A stretch of DNA of 64,000 nucleotides from contig NZ_FNEY01000017.1 in assembly GCF_900100305.1 (NCBI RefSeq), positions 36,782-100,781 of the forward strand, written 5' to 3'. The notes under the pieces were generated by a model. The model did not search any database, was not told the DNA's origin, and saw only the letters and a program-made list of their open reading frames with translations. A program made the position numbers and the translations under genes. This stretch comes from Paracidovorax citrulli (GTDB lineage Bacteria; Pseudomonadota; Gammaproteobacteria; Burkholderiales; Burkholderiaceae_C). Positions 50,576 through 59,400 of the stretch are shown in pieces (the stretch's first letter is position 1; every line of letters starts with the position of its first letter).

Positions 50576-53482
50576 ATGCCCCGTCGTCCCGGCGCGCCGC
50601 TGCCGTCCACCCCCACCTCCGATGTGCCGGATGACTCCGCCGTACAGGCCTGGGTGGACGCGCTGGGCGCATCGCTCGGTGCGGAGGCCTTGGCAGACCT
50701 TCCTCTCCTGACGGATGTCCAGGCGCGCCGGGCCATGGAACGGCTGCGGGAGGCACGCGCTTCACGGCGGGCTTCTCCCGCGCCGGCGGCATCCCCGGCG
50801 CACAGCGCCTCCGCAGACGGTTCCACCACGGTCCCTCCTTTCTCCAGCGCGTCCACCTTCCAGCCCCGGCTCACCTTGCGCACGCTGGGCCGCGGAGACG
50901 GGCTGCTGGGCATGCGGGCGCACGGCGGCATCGGCCCCCGCGGCGGCCAGGTGACGCTGGCCTGGGTGGACTGGACCTACCGGCTGGAAGATGGATCCCT
51001 CTGGACGGAGCCCGCCCCTGTCAGCGTCCTCAATACGCGGCCACCGGCACGCATGGCGGTGCCCGGAGCCGCGGGAGCCTGGCTGCACCGCGACGTGCGT
51101 GCCGAAGCCGACGCCGTGGACGCCCTGCGCGACACGGGTCTCGTGCCGGTACCCGCGGACCGGCTGCAGTGGCGCGGGCCGGGCGACGCACTGGGTCTCG
51201 TGGGCAGTGCGCTGGCCGAACAGGCGCCTGGGCCGGACGGCGCCGCCGTTGCGGCCGTCCCTCCGGGCCCGGCATGGACGCTGCCGCAGGAAGCGGCCTT
51301 CGGCGACTTCTGGGCCGACGCGGTGCCGCGCCTGCGGGCCGCCGGGTGGTCGGTGGTGGTGACGCCCGGTTTCGCCCACGAAAGTACCCCGGTATCGCGC
51401 TGGCGGCTCATCCTGGACCACGCCGCGGGCGAGGGGCCCGGAAGGGAGGCCGACACCGTGGCGCCGCGCGCGCGGCCGGTGCAGAAACTGCGGCTGCCGG
51501 AGCGCGAGGGGGCGTGGCTGCTGAGCCTGGGCGTGGACATCGACGGGGAAACCCTGGATCTCGCGCCCATGGTGGCCGATCTGTTGCGCCGTGATCCCCG
51601 ATGGTTGGATGCCCGCGCACTGGCGGCGATCGATGACCACTCCACGGTCCAGCTGCGCGCGCCCGGCGGCCGCCGTATCGATGCGCCCGCCGCGCCGCTC
51701 AAGGCCATCGTGGGGGCCATGGTGGATTTGCTCACCGACCCGGCCCTGCACCAGCGGCGGCCAGGCGATCCGTTCCGGCTGGGCGCCTGGGAAGCGCGGC
51801 GCATCGAGGCGCTGCGCGCGGCCCTGGACCAGTCCGGCCGCGTGGCACGCAGGCAGGCGCACACCGGGCACGATCTCGGCTGGCAACTGCTGGGCGACGC
51901 GGGCCTCGCACAACTCGCGCAGCGGCTGCGGGAGGAAGGAACGCCGCAGCCGGTGCCGGCGCCGCTCGGCCTGGCCGTGACGCTGCGCCCCTACCAGCGC
52001 GAAGGACTGGACTGGCTGCAGTACCTTCGCGCCCAGGGCCTGGGGGGCATCCTGGCGGACGACATGGGCCTGGGCAAGACCGCGCAGGCCCTGGCGCACG
52101 TGCTGGCGGAAAAAGAGGCGGGCAGGCTGCAGTGGCCGGCGCTGGTGGTGGTGCCGACCTCGCTGCTCTTCAACTGGCAGGCCGAGGCCGCGCGCATGGC
52201 ACCGGGCCTGCGCGTGCTGGCGCTGCACGGCCCCGACCGGGCCCGCGACTTTCCGCGCGCGGCCGCCAGCGACCTCGTCCTCACCACCTATCCCCTGCTC
52301 TGGCGGGATGCCGATGCGCTGGCGGCGCAGGCCTGGCATCTGCTCATCCTCGACGAGGCGCAAATGGCCAAGAACGCAGGCAGCCGGGGCGCACGCGTGC
52401 TGCGCCGGCTGCGCGCGAACCATCTGCTGTGCCTGACCGGAACGCCGCTGGAAAACCACCTGGGCGAACTCTGGACGCATTTCGACTTCCTCATGCCCGG
52501 CTTTCTCGGCAACGCGCGCAGCTTCGCGCAGCGCTGGCGCAAACCCATCGAGGAGAACGGCGAAACCCTGCGCGCCGAGTTGCTGGCCCGGCGCGTGCGG
52601 CCCTTCATCCTGCGGCGCCGCAAGGACGATGTGGCACCGGAGCTGCCGCCGCGCACCACCATCACCGAGCGCGTGGCGCTCCAGGGCCGGCAACGCGAAC
52701 TCTACGAGGCAGTGCGCACCGGCGCGGACAAGCAGGTCCGGCGCGTGCTGGAGCGCCAGGGCTTCGAAGGCGGGCTCATCACCATCCTGGATGCGCTGCT
52801 CAAGCTGCGGCAGGTCTGCTGCGACCCTCGCCTGGTGAAAGGGCTGCCGGATGCGTCCGGCATGGAAAGCGCCAAGCTGGACCGGCTGGCCGAACTGCTG
52901 CCCCCGCTGGTCGCCGAAGGACGGCGGGTGCTGGTGTTCTCGCAGTTCACCGGCATGCTAGACCTCGCAGGACAGCGGCTGGACGCGCTGCGCCTGCCCT
53001 GGCTGGCGCTGACGGGGGCCACCGCGCCGCGCCAGCGCGCATCCGTGGTGCGCCGGTTCCAGGATCCGTCGGCCGAAGGCTCTGCTCCCATCCTGCTGGC
53101 CAGCCTGAAGGCCGGGGGCACCGGACTGAACCTCACGGCCGCCGATACCGTGGTCCACCTCGACCCCTGGTGGAATCCGGCGGTGATGGAGCAGGCGTCG
53201 GCCCGCGCCCACCGCATCGGCCAGGACAAGCCCGTCTTCATCCACCACCTGGTGGCCGAAGGCAGCATCGAGGAGCGCATGCTGGAACTGCAGGCACGCA
53301 AGCAGGCCCTGGCGGACGGCGTGCTGGGCCACGACACCGCCGGCGCGCCGAAATTCAGCGAAGACGACCTGCGCGCCCTGCTGGCCCCCTTGTCGGAGCC
53401 GTCGCGCAATCCCCTGGCCATTCCGGACGATGGTGACCCGCGCTGGGGCGGTACGGGCAAGCGGCGCACAATCGGGCCATGA
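50576..53482 (+). CDS. SNF2/SWI2-family DEAD/DEAH-box helicase-like ATPase
   Basis: A 968-residue ATPase that probably moves along or remodels nucleic acid-protein complexes. The N-terminal 450 residues carry no named domain. The motor is complete: LRPYQREGLDWLQYLRAQGLGGILADDMGLGKTAQALA (Q motif and motif I), VVVPTSLLFNWQAEA, DLVLTTYPLLWRD, ILDEAQMAKN (DEAQ box, motif II), LCLTGTPLENHLGELWTHFDFLMPGFLG (III), and in lobe 2 VLVFSQFTGMLDLAGQRL, LASLKAGGTGLNLTAADTVVHLDPWWNPAVMEQASARAHRIGQ (V-VI). Bacterial RapA-like relatives act on RNA polymerase; the target here is unknown. The stop overlaps the next start (ATGA). Confidence 0.93.
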   Translation: MPRRPGAPLPSTPTSDVPDDSAVQAWVDALGASLGAEALADLPLLTDVQARRAMERLREARASRRASPAPAASPAHSASADGSTTVPPFSSASTFQPRLTLRTLGRGDGLLGMRAHGGIGPRGGQVTLAWVDWTYRLEDGSLWTEPAPVSVLNTRPPARMAVPGAAGAWLHRDVRAEADAVDALRDTGLVPVPADRLQWRGPGDALGLVGSALAEQAPGPDGAAVAAVPPGPAWTLPQEAAFGDFWADAVPRLRAAGWSVVVTPGFAHESTPVSRWRLILDHAAGEGPGREADTVAPRARPVQKLRLPEREGAWLLSLGVDIDGETLDLAPMVADLLRRDPRWLDARALAAIDDHSTVQLRAPGGRRIDAPAAPLKAIVGAMVDLLTDPALHQRRPGDPFRLGAWEARRIEALRAALDQSGRVARRQAHTGHDLGWQLLGDAGLAQLAQRLREEGTPQPVPAPLGLAVTLRPYQREGLDWLQYLRAQGLGGILADDMGLGKTAQALAHVLAEKEAGRLQWPALVVVPTSLLFNWQAEAARMAPGLRVLALHGPDRARDFPRAAASDLVLTTYPLLWRDADALAAQAWHLLILDEAQMAKNAGSRGARVLRRLRANHLLCLTGTPLENHLGELWTHFDFLMPGFLGNARSFAQRWRKPIEENGETLRAELLARRVRPFILRRRKDDVAPELPPRTTITERVALQGRQRELYEAVRTGADKQVRRVLERQGFEGGLITILDALLKLRQVCCDPRLVKGLPDASGMESAKLDRLAELLPPLVAEGRRVLVFSQFTGMLDLAGQRLDALRLPWLALTGATAPRQRASVVRRFQDPSAEGSAPILLASLKAGGTGLNLTAADTVVHLDPWWNPAVMEQASARAHRIGQDKPVFIHHLVAEGSIEERMLELQARKQALADGVLGHDTAGAPKFSEDDLRALLAPLSEPSRNPLAIPDDGDPRWGGTGKRRTIGP

Positions 53483-53994
53483 CAGTGCCCGCCACCGCCC
53501 CCGACGACAGCGCCGAACCCGGCGCGCCCCGTTACTGGCTCATGAAGTCCGAGCCGGATGAATGCTCCATCGACGATGCGCTGGCGGCGCCCGGCGCCAC
53601 GGTGCCCTGGACCGGCGTGCGCAATTACCAGGCCCGCAACTTCATGCGCGATGCCATGCGCGTGGGCGACGGGGTGCTGTTCTATCACTCCAGCTGCCCC
53701 GAACCGGGCATCGCCGGCATCGCGCGCGTGGCTTCGGGCACGCGCGCCGATCCGACGCAATTCGATCCGGCGTCGCCCTACCACGACCCCAAGTCCACGC
53801 CCGCCCGACCCCGATGGCTGCTGCTGGATGTGCAGGCGCTGCGCAAAACCCGCCTGGTCGGCCTGGCCGAACTGCGGGAGAGTCCCGCGCTGGCGAACAT
53901 GCGCGTGCTGCAGCGCGGCAATCGCCTGTCCATCACCCCGGTCGAGCCCGCGGAATGGGAGGAGATCGTCCAGCACCTGCTGGCAGCGCGGTGA
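53479..53994 (+). CDS. EVE-domain (PUA-like) protein
   Basis: A 171-residue protein whose main part is an EVE domain: YWLMKSEPDECSIDDAL, WTGVRNYQARNFMRDAMRVGDGVLFYHSSC, GIAGIARVASGT, ARPRWLLLDVQALRKTRLVGLAELRESPALANMRVLQRGNRLSITPVEPAEWEEIV. This fold binds modified bases and is related to YTH and PUA domains. The gene overlaps the SNF2 helicase by four bases (ATGA), so they are translationally coupled, suggesting a common job in nucleic acid handling. Confidence 0.93.
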   Translation: MTVPATAPDDSAEPGAPRYWLMKSEPDECSIDDALAAPGATVPWTGVRNYQARNFMRDAMRVGDGVLFYHSSCPEPGIAGIARVASGTRADPTQFDPASPYHDPKSTPARPRWLLLDVQALRKTRLVGLAELRESPALANMRVLQRGNRLSITPVEPAEWEEIVQHLLAAR

Positions 53995-54000
53995 CCTGCG

Positions 54001-54477
54001 TCAGAAGCGGAAATCCAGCGTTTTCGGCTCCTTGTCCACCATCACCGTCTGGCGCTTCTGCTTGCCGCCGGAAGTGGCCTCCACCTCATAGCTGCCCGCC
54101 GGCAGGTCCAGCAGGCAGACCGGGCCGGTGGCGGTGAAAGAAAGCGCCCCGGCATCGCCCCAGCCCTGCGGAACCAGTTTCACCTGGACATCCGCCAGGT
54201 AGGCGCCGCCACCCGCCGCGAACAGCAGCGACAGGGGATGGTCCTTCATCGCGGCGCGCAGGGCCGTGGACTCGTCCACGCCGATACCGCCGCAGGTGTA
54301 GCGCAGGGCGCCCTGGGTCTTCTTTTCCGGCAGGGGCGCCGGCGTGGGTTGGGACGGCTGCGCAGCCTGCTGGGCCAGGACGGGCCCGGCCGCCGAACAG
54401 GCCAGCACCACGGCCGCCAGGGCGAGGCGGGCGTGGCGACGGGACGGAACGGGATGACGGAGCGAAAGGAATCGCAC
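54001..54477 (-). CDS. exported protein with carboxypeptidase-regulatory-like domain
   Basis: A 158-residue exported protein. A signal sequence (ARLALAAVVLACSAAGPVLAQ) is followed by a Pro/Gln-rich linker and a beta-rich domain: YTCGGIGVDESTALRAAMKDHPLSLLFAAGGGAYLADVQVKL, CLLDLPAGSYEVEATSGGKQKRQTVMVDKEPKTLDFRF. The LPAGSYEVEATSGGK stretch is typical of small carboxypeptidase-regulatory/transthyretin-like domains. GTG at 54477 is chosen because AAGGAGA lies six bases upstream; an in-frame ATG at 54507 lies before that site. Function unknown; its stop is 6 bp from the convergent EVE gene. Confidence 0.75.
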   Translation of the reverse strand: MRFLSLRHPVPSRRHARLALAAVVLACSAAGPVLAQQAAQPSQPTPAPLPEKKTQGALRYTCGGIGVDESTALRAAMKDHPLSLLFAAGGGAYLADVQVKLVPQGWGDAGALSFTATGPVCLLDLPAGSYEVEATSGGKQKRQTVMVDKEPKTLDFRF

Positions 54478-54601
54478 GGCGGTTCTCCTTGGAAGCAAAA
54501 CATGCATGCTGCAGCGTCATGGCCCCACCTGCCTGTCGGTACGGACAGCCGCCCCATGTCGGCCGGCTGCGCATCGCATCGGGAATGCAGGCGTCAGCGG
54601 A

Positions 54602-55348
54602 TCAGGTGGCCGCTGCCGCAGGGGCGACCGATGCACCCTGGACCCCATGCCGCTTCAGCGCTTCTGCCACGAAACCCCGGACCTTCATTGCCTCCACGAA
54701 ATCCCGCAGGCACTGCACGGCCGTTTCCGGGCGGTTTCCGGGCAGGCCCATGGCCTGCTGGATCACCATGAACCGCCCTGGCAGCAGGCGCAGTCCTGCG
54801 TGCTGGCGCGCATCGGCCTCCAGTTGCTGCCGCACGCCCGCCGCCACATCCAGCGATTGCGCCAGGAAGGTTTCCACCACCGCCTGGGAATTGGCCGCGC
54901 GCACGATCCGCGCAGCCTTCAGTTCACGCGTCAGGAAAAGGTCGTAGGCACTCCCCTGCCCCACCGTGACCGTCGTCCCGGCCTGGTCCACCTGCGCGTT
55001 GTCCGTGATGGGTGAGCCATCCCGCACCAGATAGGCCCCCTCGATCAGCACGTAGGGCGCGGTGAAGGCGATGCCCTCGCCGCGCAGTGGGTCCACCGCG
55101 AAGAAGCCGATGTCCGCCTGGCCCTGCCTGACAGCCTGGACCGATTCGGCCGCCTTGTCGAACACCAGCCACTCGGGCTCCACGCCCAGCTGGCGGGCGA
55201 ATGCGCGGGCGAGGTCCACGGACACCCCGTCCGGCTCGCCATCGGTCTTCCGGTGGGCCAGCAGGGGGTTGCCCAGGTTGATGGAAGCGCGGAGCCGGCC
55301 GGTGGGTGCCAGGGCGGCGATGAGGTCCGGTGAAATGGATGACGGCAT
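54602..55348 (-). CDS. family 3 solute-binding protein without signal peptide
   Basis: A 248-residue protein with the two-lobe amino-acid-binding fold: LRASINLGNPLLA, PDGVSVDLARAFARQLGVEPEWLVFDKAAESVQAVRQGQADIGFFAVDPLRGEGIAFTAPYVLIEGAYLVRDGSPI, TVTVGQGSAYDLFLTRELKAARI, and a C-terminal FVEAMKVRGFVAEALKRHGVQGA. It starts MPSSISPDL with no signal sequence although AGGAG at the right distance confirms the start, so it would stay in the cytoplasm. No ABC permease or ATPase gene is adjacent. It may be a sensor, an enzyme of the cyclohexadienyl-dehydratase type, or a former transport component. Confidence 0.85.
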   Translation of the reverse strand: MPSSISPDLIAALAPTGRLRASINLGNPLLAHRKTDGEPDGVSVDLARAFARQLGVEPEWLVFDKAAESVQAVRQGQADIGFFAVDPLRGEGIAFTAPYVLIEGAYLVRDGSPITDNAQVDQAGTTVTVGQGSAYDLFLTRELKAARIVRAANSQAVVETFLAQSLDVAAGVRQQLEADARQHAGLRLLPGRFMVIQQAMGLPGNRPETAVQCLRDFVEAMKVRGFVAEALKRHGVQGASVAPAAAAT

Positions 55349-55572
55349 GGACAGGAACTCCTGGGCTGTGGGGTGACGGGCGGTGCGGGGAATTCATCAG
55401 CTGGTTTCGCCGCTGGTGGCAGTATCCCCTCACGGACGCAATGGTGCGCAAGAAGATGGCGGCCATTTCGGTCGGGACCTGGAGTTTCGTACTGGACAAC
55501 ATGCCCGGCATTGGGCGATGACGTGGTCAATCGAAGGAGGCTGCCTGTAGAACCGCGCCTGACTCCAGCACA

Positions 55573-55950
55573 TCAGGCAGCGTAAGAGGATTCGATAATA
55601 AAAATATTGCCCGCGGGATCCTTCAAGGTCATGCTCTGGCCGAGAGGCCACTCGAAGAGGGATCGCTTTGTCAGCAATTCGGCCCCTGTCGAGAAATTAA
55701 AATTCGCCAGCCTGTGGAAAAGAGCCTCGATTTCCGTCACGCCCATGGTGAACAGGGGCCGGGAAGAAGCAGGAGCCGGATCGCCCTCGGAAATAACCAA
55801 TCCAACATGCGGGTTGTCTTTCGCGACGATCAAGCATGAGCCCATTCCATAATCGATTGAAACCTCAAAAAGCGACAGCTCCACAACGTAGAATCGAACC
55901 AACAGCGCGGCATCTGGAAAAAACAGATTGGGAAAAATGGATGAAATCAT
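55573..55950 (-). CDS. VOC-fold-like protein 2 downstream of the Rhs toxin
   Basis: A 125-residue protein: MISSIFPNLFFPDAALLVRFYV, an acidic middle (VAKDNPHVGLVISEGDPAP), TMGVTEIEALFHRLANFN and the end GQSMTLKDPAGNIFIIESSYAA. The pattern 'FY...L', 'DPAGN.FIIES' is that of glyoxalase/bleomycin-resistance (VOC) proteins. The region is clearly AT-richer than its surroundings. It lies 63 bp after VOC protein 1 and is the second gene after rhs, so a second immunity protein or a remnant from an older toxin/immunity pair is likely. A normal VOC enzyme role cannot be excluded. Confidence 0.65.
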   Translation of the reverse strand: MISSIFPNLFFPDAALLVRFYVVELSLFEVSIDYGMGSCLIVAKDNPHVGLVISEGDPAPASSRPLFTMGVTEIEALFHRLANFNFSTGAELLTKRSLFEWPLGQSMTLKDPAGNIFIIESSYAA

Positions 55951-56013
55951 CAAAAATCCAACCCTGCTCCGAACCTGTCATCCGGTTGACAGCTTCACCT
56001 GCACAACCCGCCA

Positions 56014-56436
56014 TCAGAGACTTCTGAAAAAATCCCAGGCGCTTATATCGACACCTGAATTTCCGGGATTGTTGTCGCCTCTGAATTCGAGGCGGTTCAT
56101 TGCAGGATCAACGACAACAGCAGTGAAACCGACCGGATCGAGGAGGAGCAGTTCGATTTTCGCCCCGGCACGCACCCAGCGATCGCAAAGGCCAATGAAA
56201 TCGCCTGGCATGAAAATGCTCGCGAGGGAGGGGGCTCCAAGCCTGTTGATTTCATCGATATTTTTGACGTCCTTGAACTGAAGCCTCAGCGAACCGTCCT
56301 CCCGCACCCAGAATTCACTGTACTCTCCCGAAAATCCCAGGACACGGCGATAATAATCATTCATCATGGGCTCCCGGTCCGGATGGATGGGCACATGAAT
56401 ATAAGTCTCAAAACAATCGTCAGAGAAATCCAGCAT
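56014..56436 (-). CDS. candidate Rhs immunity protein with VOC-like fold
   Basis: A 140-residue protein beginning MLDFSDDCFETYIHVPIHPD, then MMNDYYRRVLGFSGEYSEFWVREDGSLRLQF, DFIGLCDRWVRAGAKIELLLLDPVGFTAVVVDPAMNRLEFRGDN. The 'YYRRVLGF...' and 'DPAMNRLEF' elements recall the VOC superfamily, though the usual metal ligands are not obvious. The ATG is one base after the rhs stop, with AGGA in the rhs end as its ribosome site. Position, AT-rich bases shared with the toxin domain, and small size fit a cognate immunity protein; the fold link is tentative. Confidence 0.65.
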   Translation of the reverse strand: MLDFSDDCFETYIHVPIHPDREPMMNDYYRRVLGFSGEYSEFWVREDGSLRLQFKDVKNIDEINRLGAPSLASIFMPGDFIGLCDRWVRAGAKIELLLLDPVGFTAVVVDPAMNRLEFRGDNNPGNSGVDISAWDFFRSL

Positions 56437-56437
56437 T

Positions 56438-59400
56438 TCAGCATCCTGTTTTTGACGGCGGTCTTCCACTGGGTTTCGCAGCTGCCCGGGCTGCTGCGAT
56501 GTGAGTGGAGTTCCCCTTCATGGGCTTTACACCCAGCGCAGAGAGCGCGTCCTTCTCTGCCTTGTAGAAAGAACTTCTGTTTGGAGAGCCGTCTTCGCCA
56601 ATGTCGATGAATTTATACCCTTCGGCATGTCTGTCCTTGATCCAGTCAACATTCGCCTGAATTGCCTTGCGCTCCCATTCCGCGCTGCCGAACTCCAAAC
56701 GGCTTGCTCCAGACTTTCTCATCATCGGCTTCCAGTCATCTTGAATCGTTCTGAATTCATGACCCTTGAGTTTTGGGTTGTCCGACATGATTTTCGCATA
56801 TCTATTTACGGCATCCTGCCCTTCTCCAATAATCACATAATTTTCGTGACCCAGCGGATCGATCCACGATATGGGGTTGGCTGCATACCGCTGCAGGTTG
56901 AGTCCACCCGCCAACCCGATCGGATCCGGACTGATGAACCGCCCCACATCCGGGTCGTAGTACCGGAAGGTGTTGTAGTGCAGCCCCGTCTCGCGGTCCA
57001 GGTACTGGCCCTGCAGGCGCAGGTTCTGCTCCAGCGTGTCCTCGTTCCTGTGCCGCTGCTGCACCGCGGGAATGGCGCTGCCGTCGATGCGCACGGCCTC
57101 CCAGCGCTCCTCCAGCGCGCTGCCCCAGGTGCGCCAGCTCGCGCGCCAGCGCACCTCGCCGGCTTCGTCCGTCACCTCTTCCGGCAGGCCCGAGGGGTCG
57201 TTGTGGAAGTAGCTCACCTGGGCGCTGGCGCGCAGGCGCGATTCGGCCGGGGTCTGGGCTGACGCAGAAGCAGCCTGCCCTGCCGCGCTGCTGCCGGGCG
57301 CGGCCATCGGGTTCAGCGAGGCGTAGCCAGTGCCTGGGTTGGCTGAGGTTGCCCGGCCTGCGGCATCCGATCCTGCACCGCCCACGAGTCCGCCATGCCC
57401 GCTGCCTTCCAGCCGCTGCCCGTCCGCATCGATGCGCGCCAGCGGCACGTAGCTGCCCGGCTCGTACACGTAGCTCACCACCTTGGAGCCGCGCCGCTCC
57501 TCGATCAGCAGCATGCCCTCCCAGATGAACTCCGTGCGCCCGAACGCGTCCTGCTTGGCGATGCGCCGGCCCAGCGCGTCGTAGCGGAACTCCACCCGCT
57601 GGCGCGTGGCCTGGGCCGTGCCCGGGTGGCGCGTGGTCTCCACCGCCACCAACTGGTCTTCGTCGTCCCACTCGAAGCGCTGCACCGTGTGCCGCCCGAT
57701 GCGCTTCTCGCGCAGCCGCGCGAACCCGTCGTAGGCGAAGCGCTTGTCCTCGTACACCCGCACCAGGTTGTCGCGCAGGTAGCCCGTGGAGCCCGTGCCG
57801 GGGCTACCGGCGCCGCCAGGGCCCCCGTCGTTGGCCGCCATGCGCGACGCCAGGCTCGCATCCAGCAGGTTGCCCGCCGGGTCGTAGCGGAACACTTCTT
57901 CCGAGCGGCCCTGCACGCCCTCGCCCGGCTGCGCCCCGGGGCCCGCGCGCAGCACCTGCTCCACCCGCCCCGTGGCGTCGTAGCGCCAGCTCGTGCGCCC
58001 CTTGTGGCTGTGCACGCTCTCGCGCAGCTCGCCCACCGCGTCGTAGCGGTACTGCTTGAGCAGCCCCACGGCCGCCGAGGGGCCGCGCTGGGCCAGCGCC
58101 TCCACCTGCTGCTGCCATGCCGCGCGCCAGTCCTCGCCCGCCGCGTCCTGCAGGCCCAGCCCGGAGCGCGTCCAACTGCCCGTGCGCCGTCCCAGCGCGT
58201 CCAGCGCGTAGCGCGTGGCCAAGGTACCCTGTGTGCGCAGCACCTCCCGGTGCAGTGCGTCGCGCTCGATGTCGGCGATGAGCCGGTGCACTTCGCGTAC
58301 CGGTTCGGGCAGCACGTTGTCCAGGCCACTGGCCTGCAGCGTTTCACCCGGCAGCGACTCCTGGGGTGCTACCTGCGCCAGTTCCTCGGCCAGCCCCAGG
58401 TTGATCTGGTGCAGGTGCCCCGAGCCGTAGTGCAGGTAGTTCAGGCTGCGCCGCAGCACGGCCCGGCCCGCACGGCTGTTGACCGCCGGCAGCTGCGTGC
58501 GCGTGCGGTTGCCCAGCGCGTCGTGTTCATGCCGCAGCGTGTGCGTCCGGCCACTTTCCGCATCCTGCGCATGCTCGGCCACGATGCGGCCCAGCGCGTC
58601 GTATTCGAAGCGTGTCGTGTGCTGCAGCTCCAGGGTCTCGGCTTCAGTGTCGGCTTTGGATTCGGCTTGCGCTCCGGCCTGGCGCCGCCAGCGCGATGCC
58701 TCCACCAGCCGCCCGCCCGCGTCGTAGCGGTAGCGCAGCACGCTGCCGCCCACCCGCTTTTCCACCAGCCGCCCCAGCGCGTCGCGCTGCAGATCCGTGC
58801 GCCTGGGCGCCTGAGCGTTCTGGCCCGCCGGGCCTTCCCGCAGCGTGCCTTCCTGCGCCTGGGTCTCCAGTTCGTGGAACACATCCTCGCCCCGCGCCGG
58901 GTGGTGCACCACCGCCACCACGTGCCCGTCCGCGTCGTATTCCAGCCCCACCCGCGTGCCGTCCAGGCGCTCTTCCTCCACCATCCGGTCCGCGTCGTCG
59001 TAGCGGAACCGATAGACGCCGCCGTTTTCCGTGGCGAGCGCCGAGAGCCGGTGCGCCCCATCGTGCGCCGCCCCGATCTCCCGTCCCTGCGCGTCGCGCC
59101 GCCACAGCAGCTGCCCGCGCACGTTGTGCCCGTAGCGCGTGGCCCGCGAGAGCGCGTCCGTGTGCTCCACCAGCCGCCCGCCCGCGTCGTATTCGAATCC
59201 CTGGCTGCTGCCGTCGGGCAGCCTCAGCGAGCGCAGCTGCCCGCGCGCGTCCACCACGCCCTGCGTCTGCTGGCCCAGCGCATCGGTCACCGATTGCAGC
59301 TGGCCCCAGCCGTCCCAGCCGTAGCGCGTCGTGCGCCCCGAGCAGTCGGTATGGCGCACCAGCAGGCCCCGCTCGTTCCACTGCAGCGTCCTGGCCCCGC

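Noticed and set aside
55540..55581. GCTGCCTG/CAGGCAGC inverted repeat at the end of VOC protein 2
   Set aside because: The stem is perfect but the loop is 26 bases and it overlaps the stop codon; not strong enough to list as a terminator.
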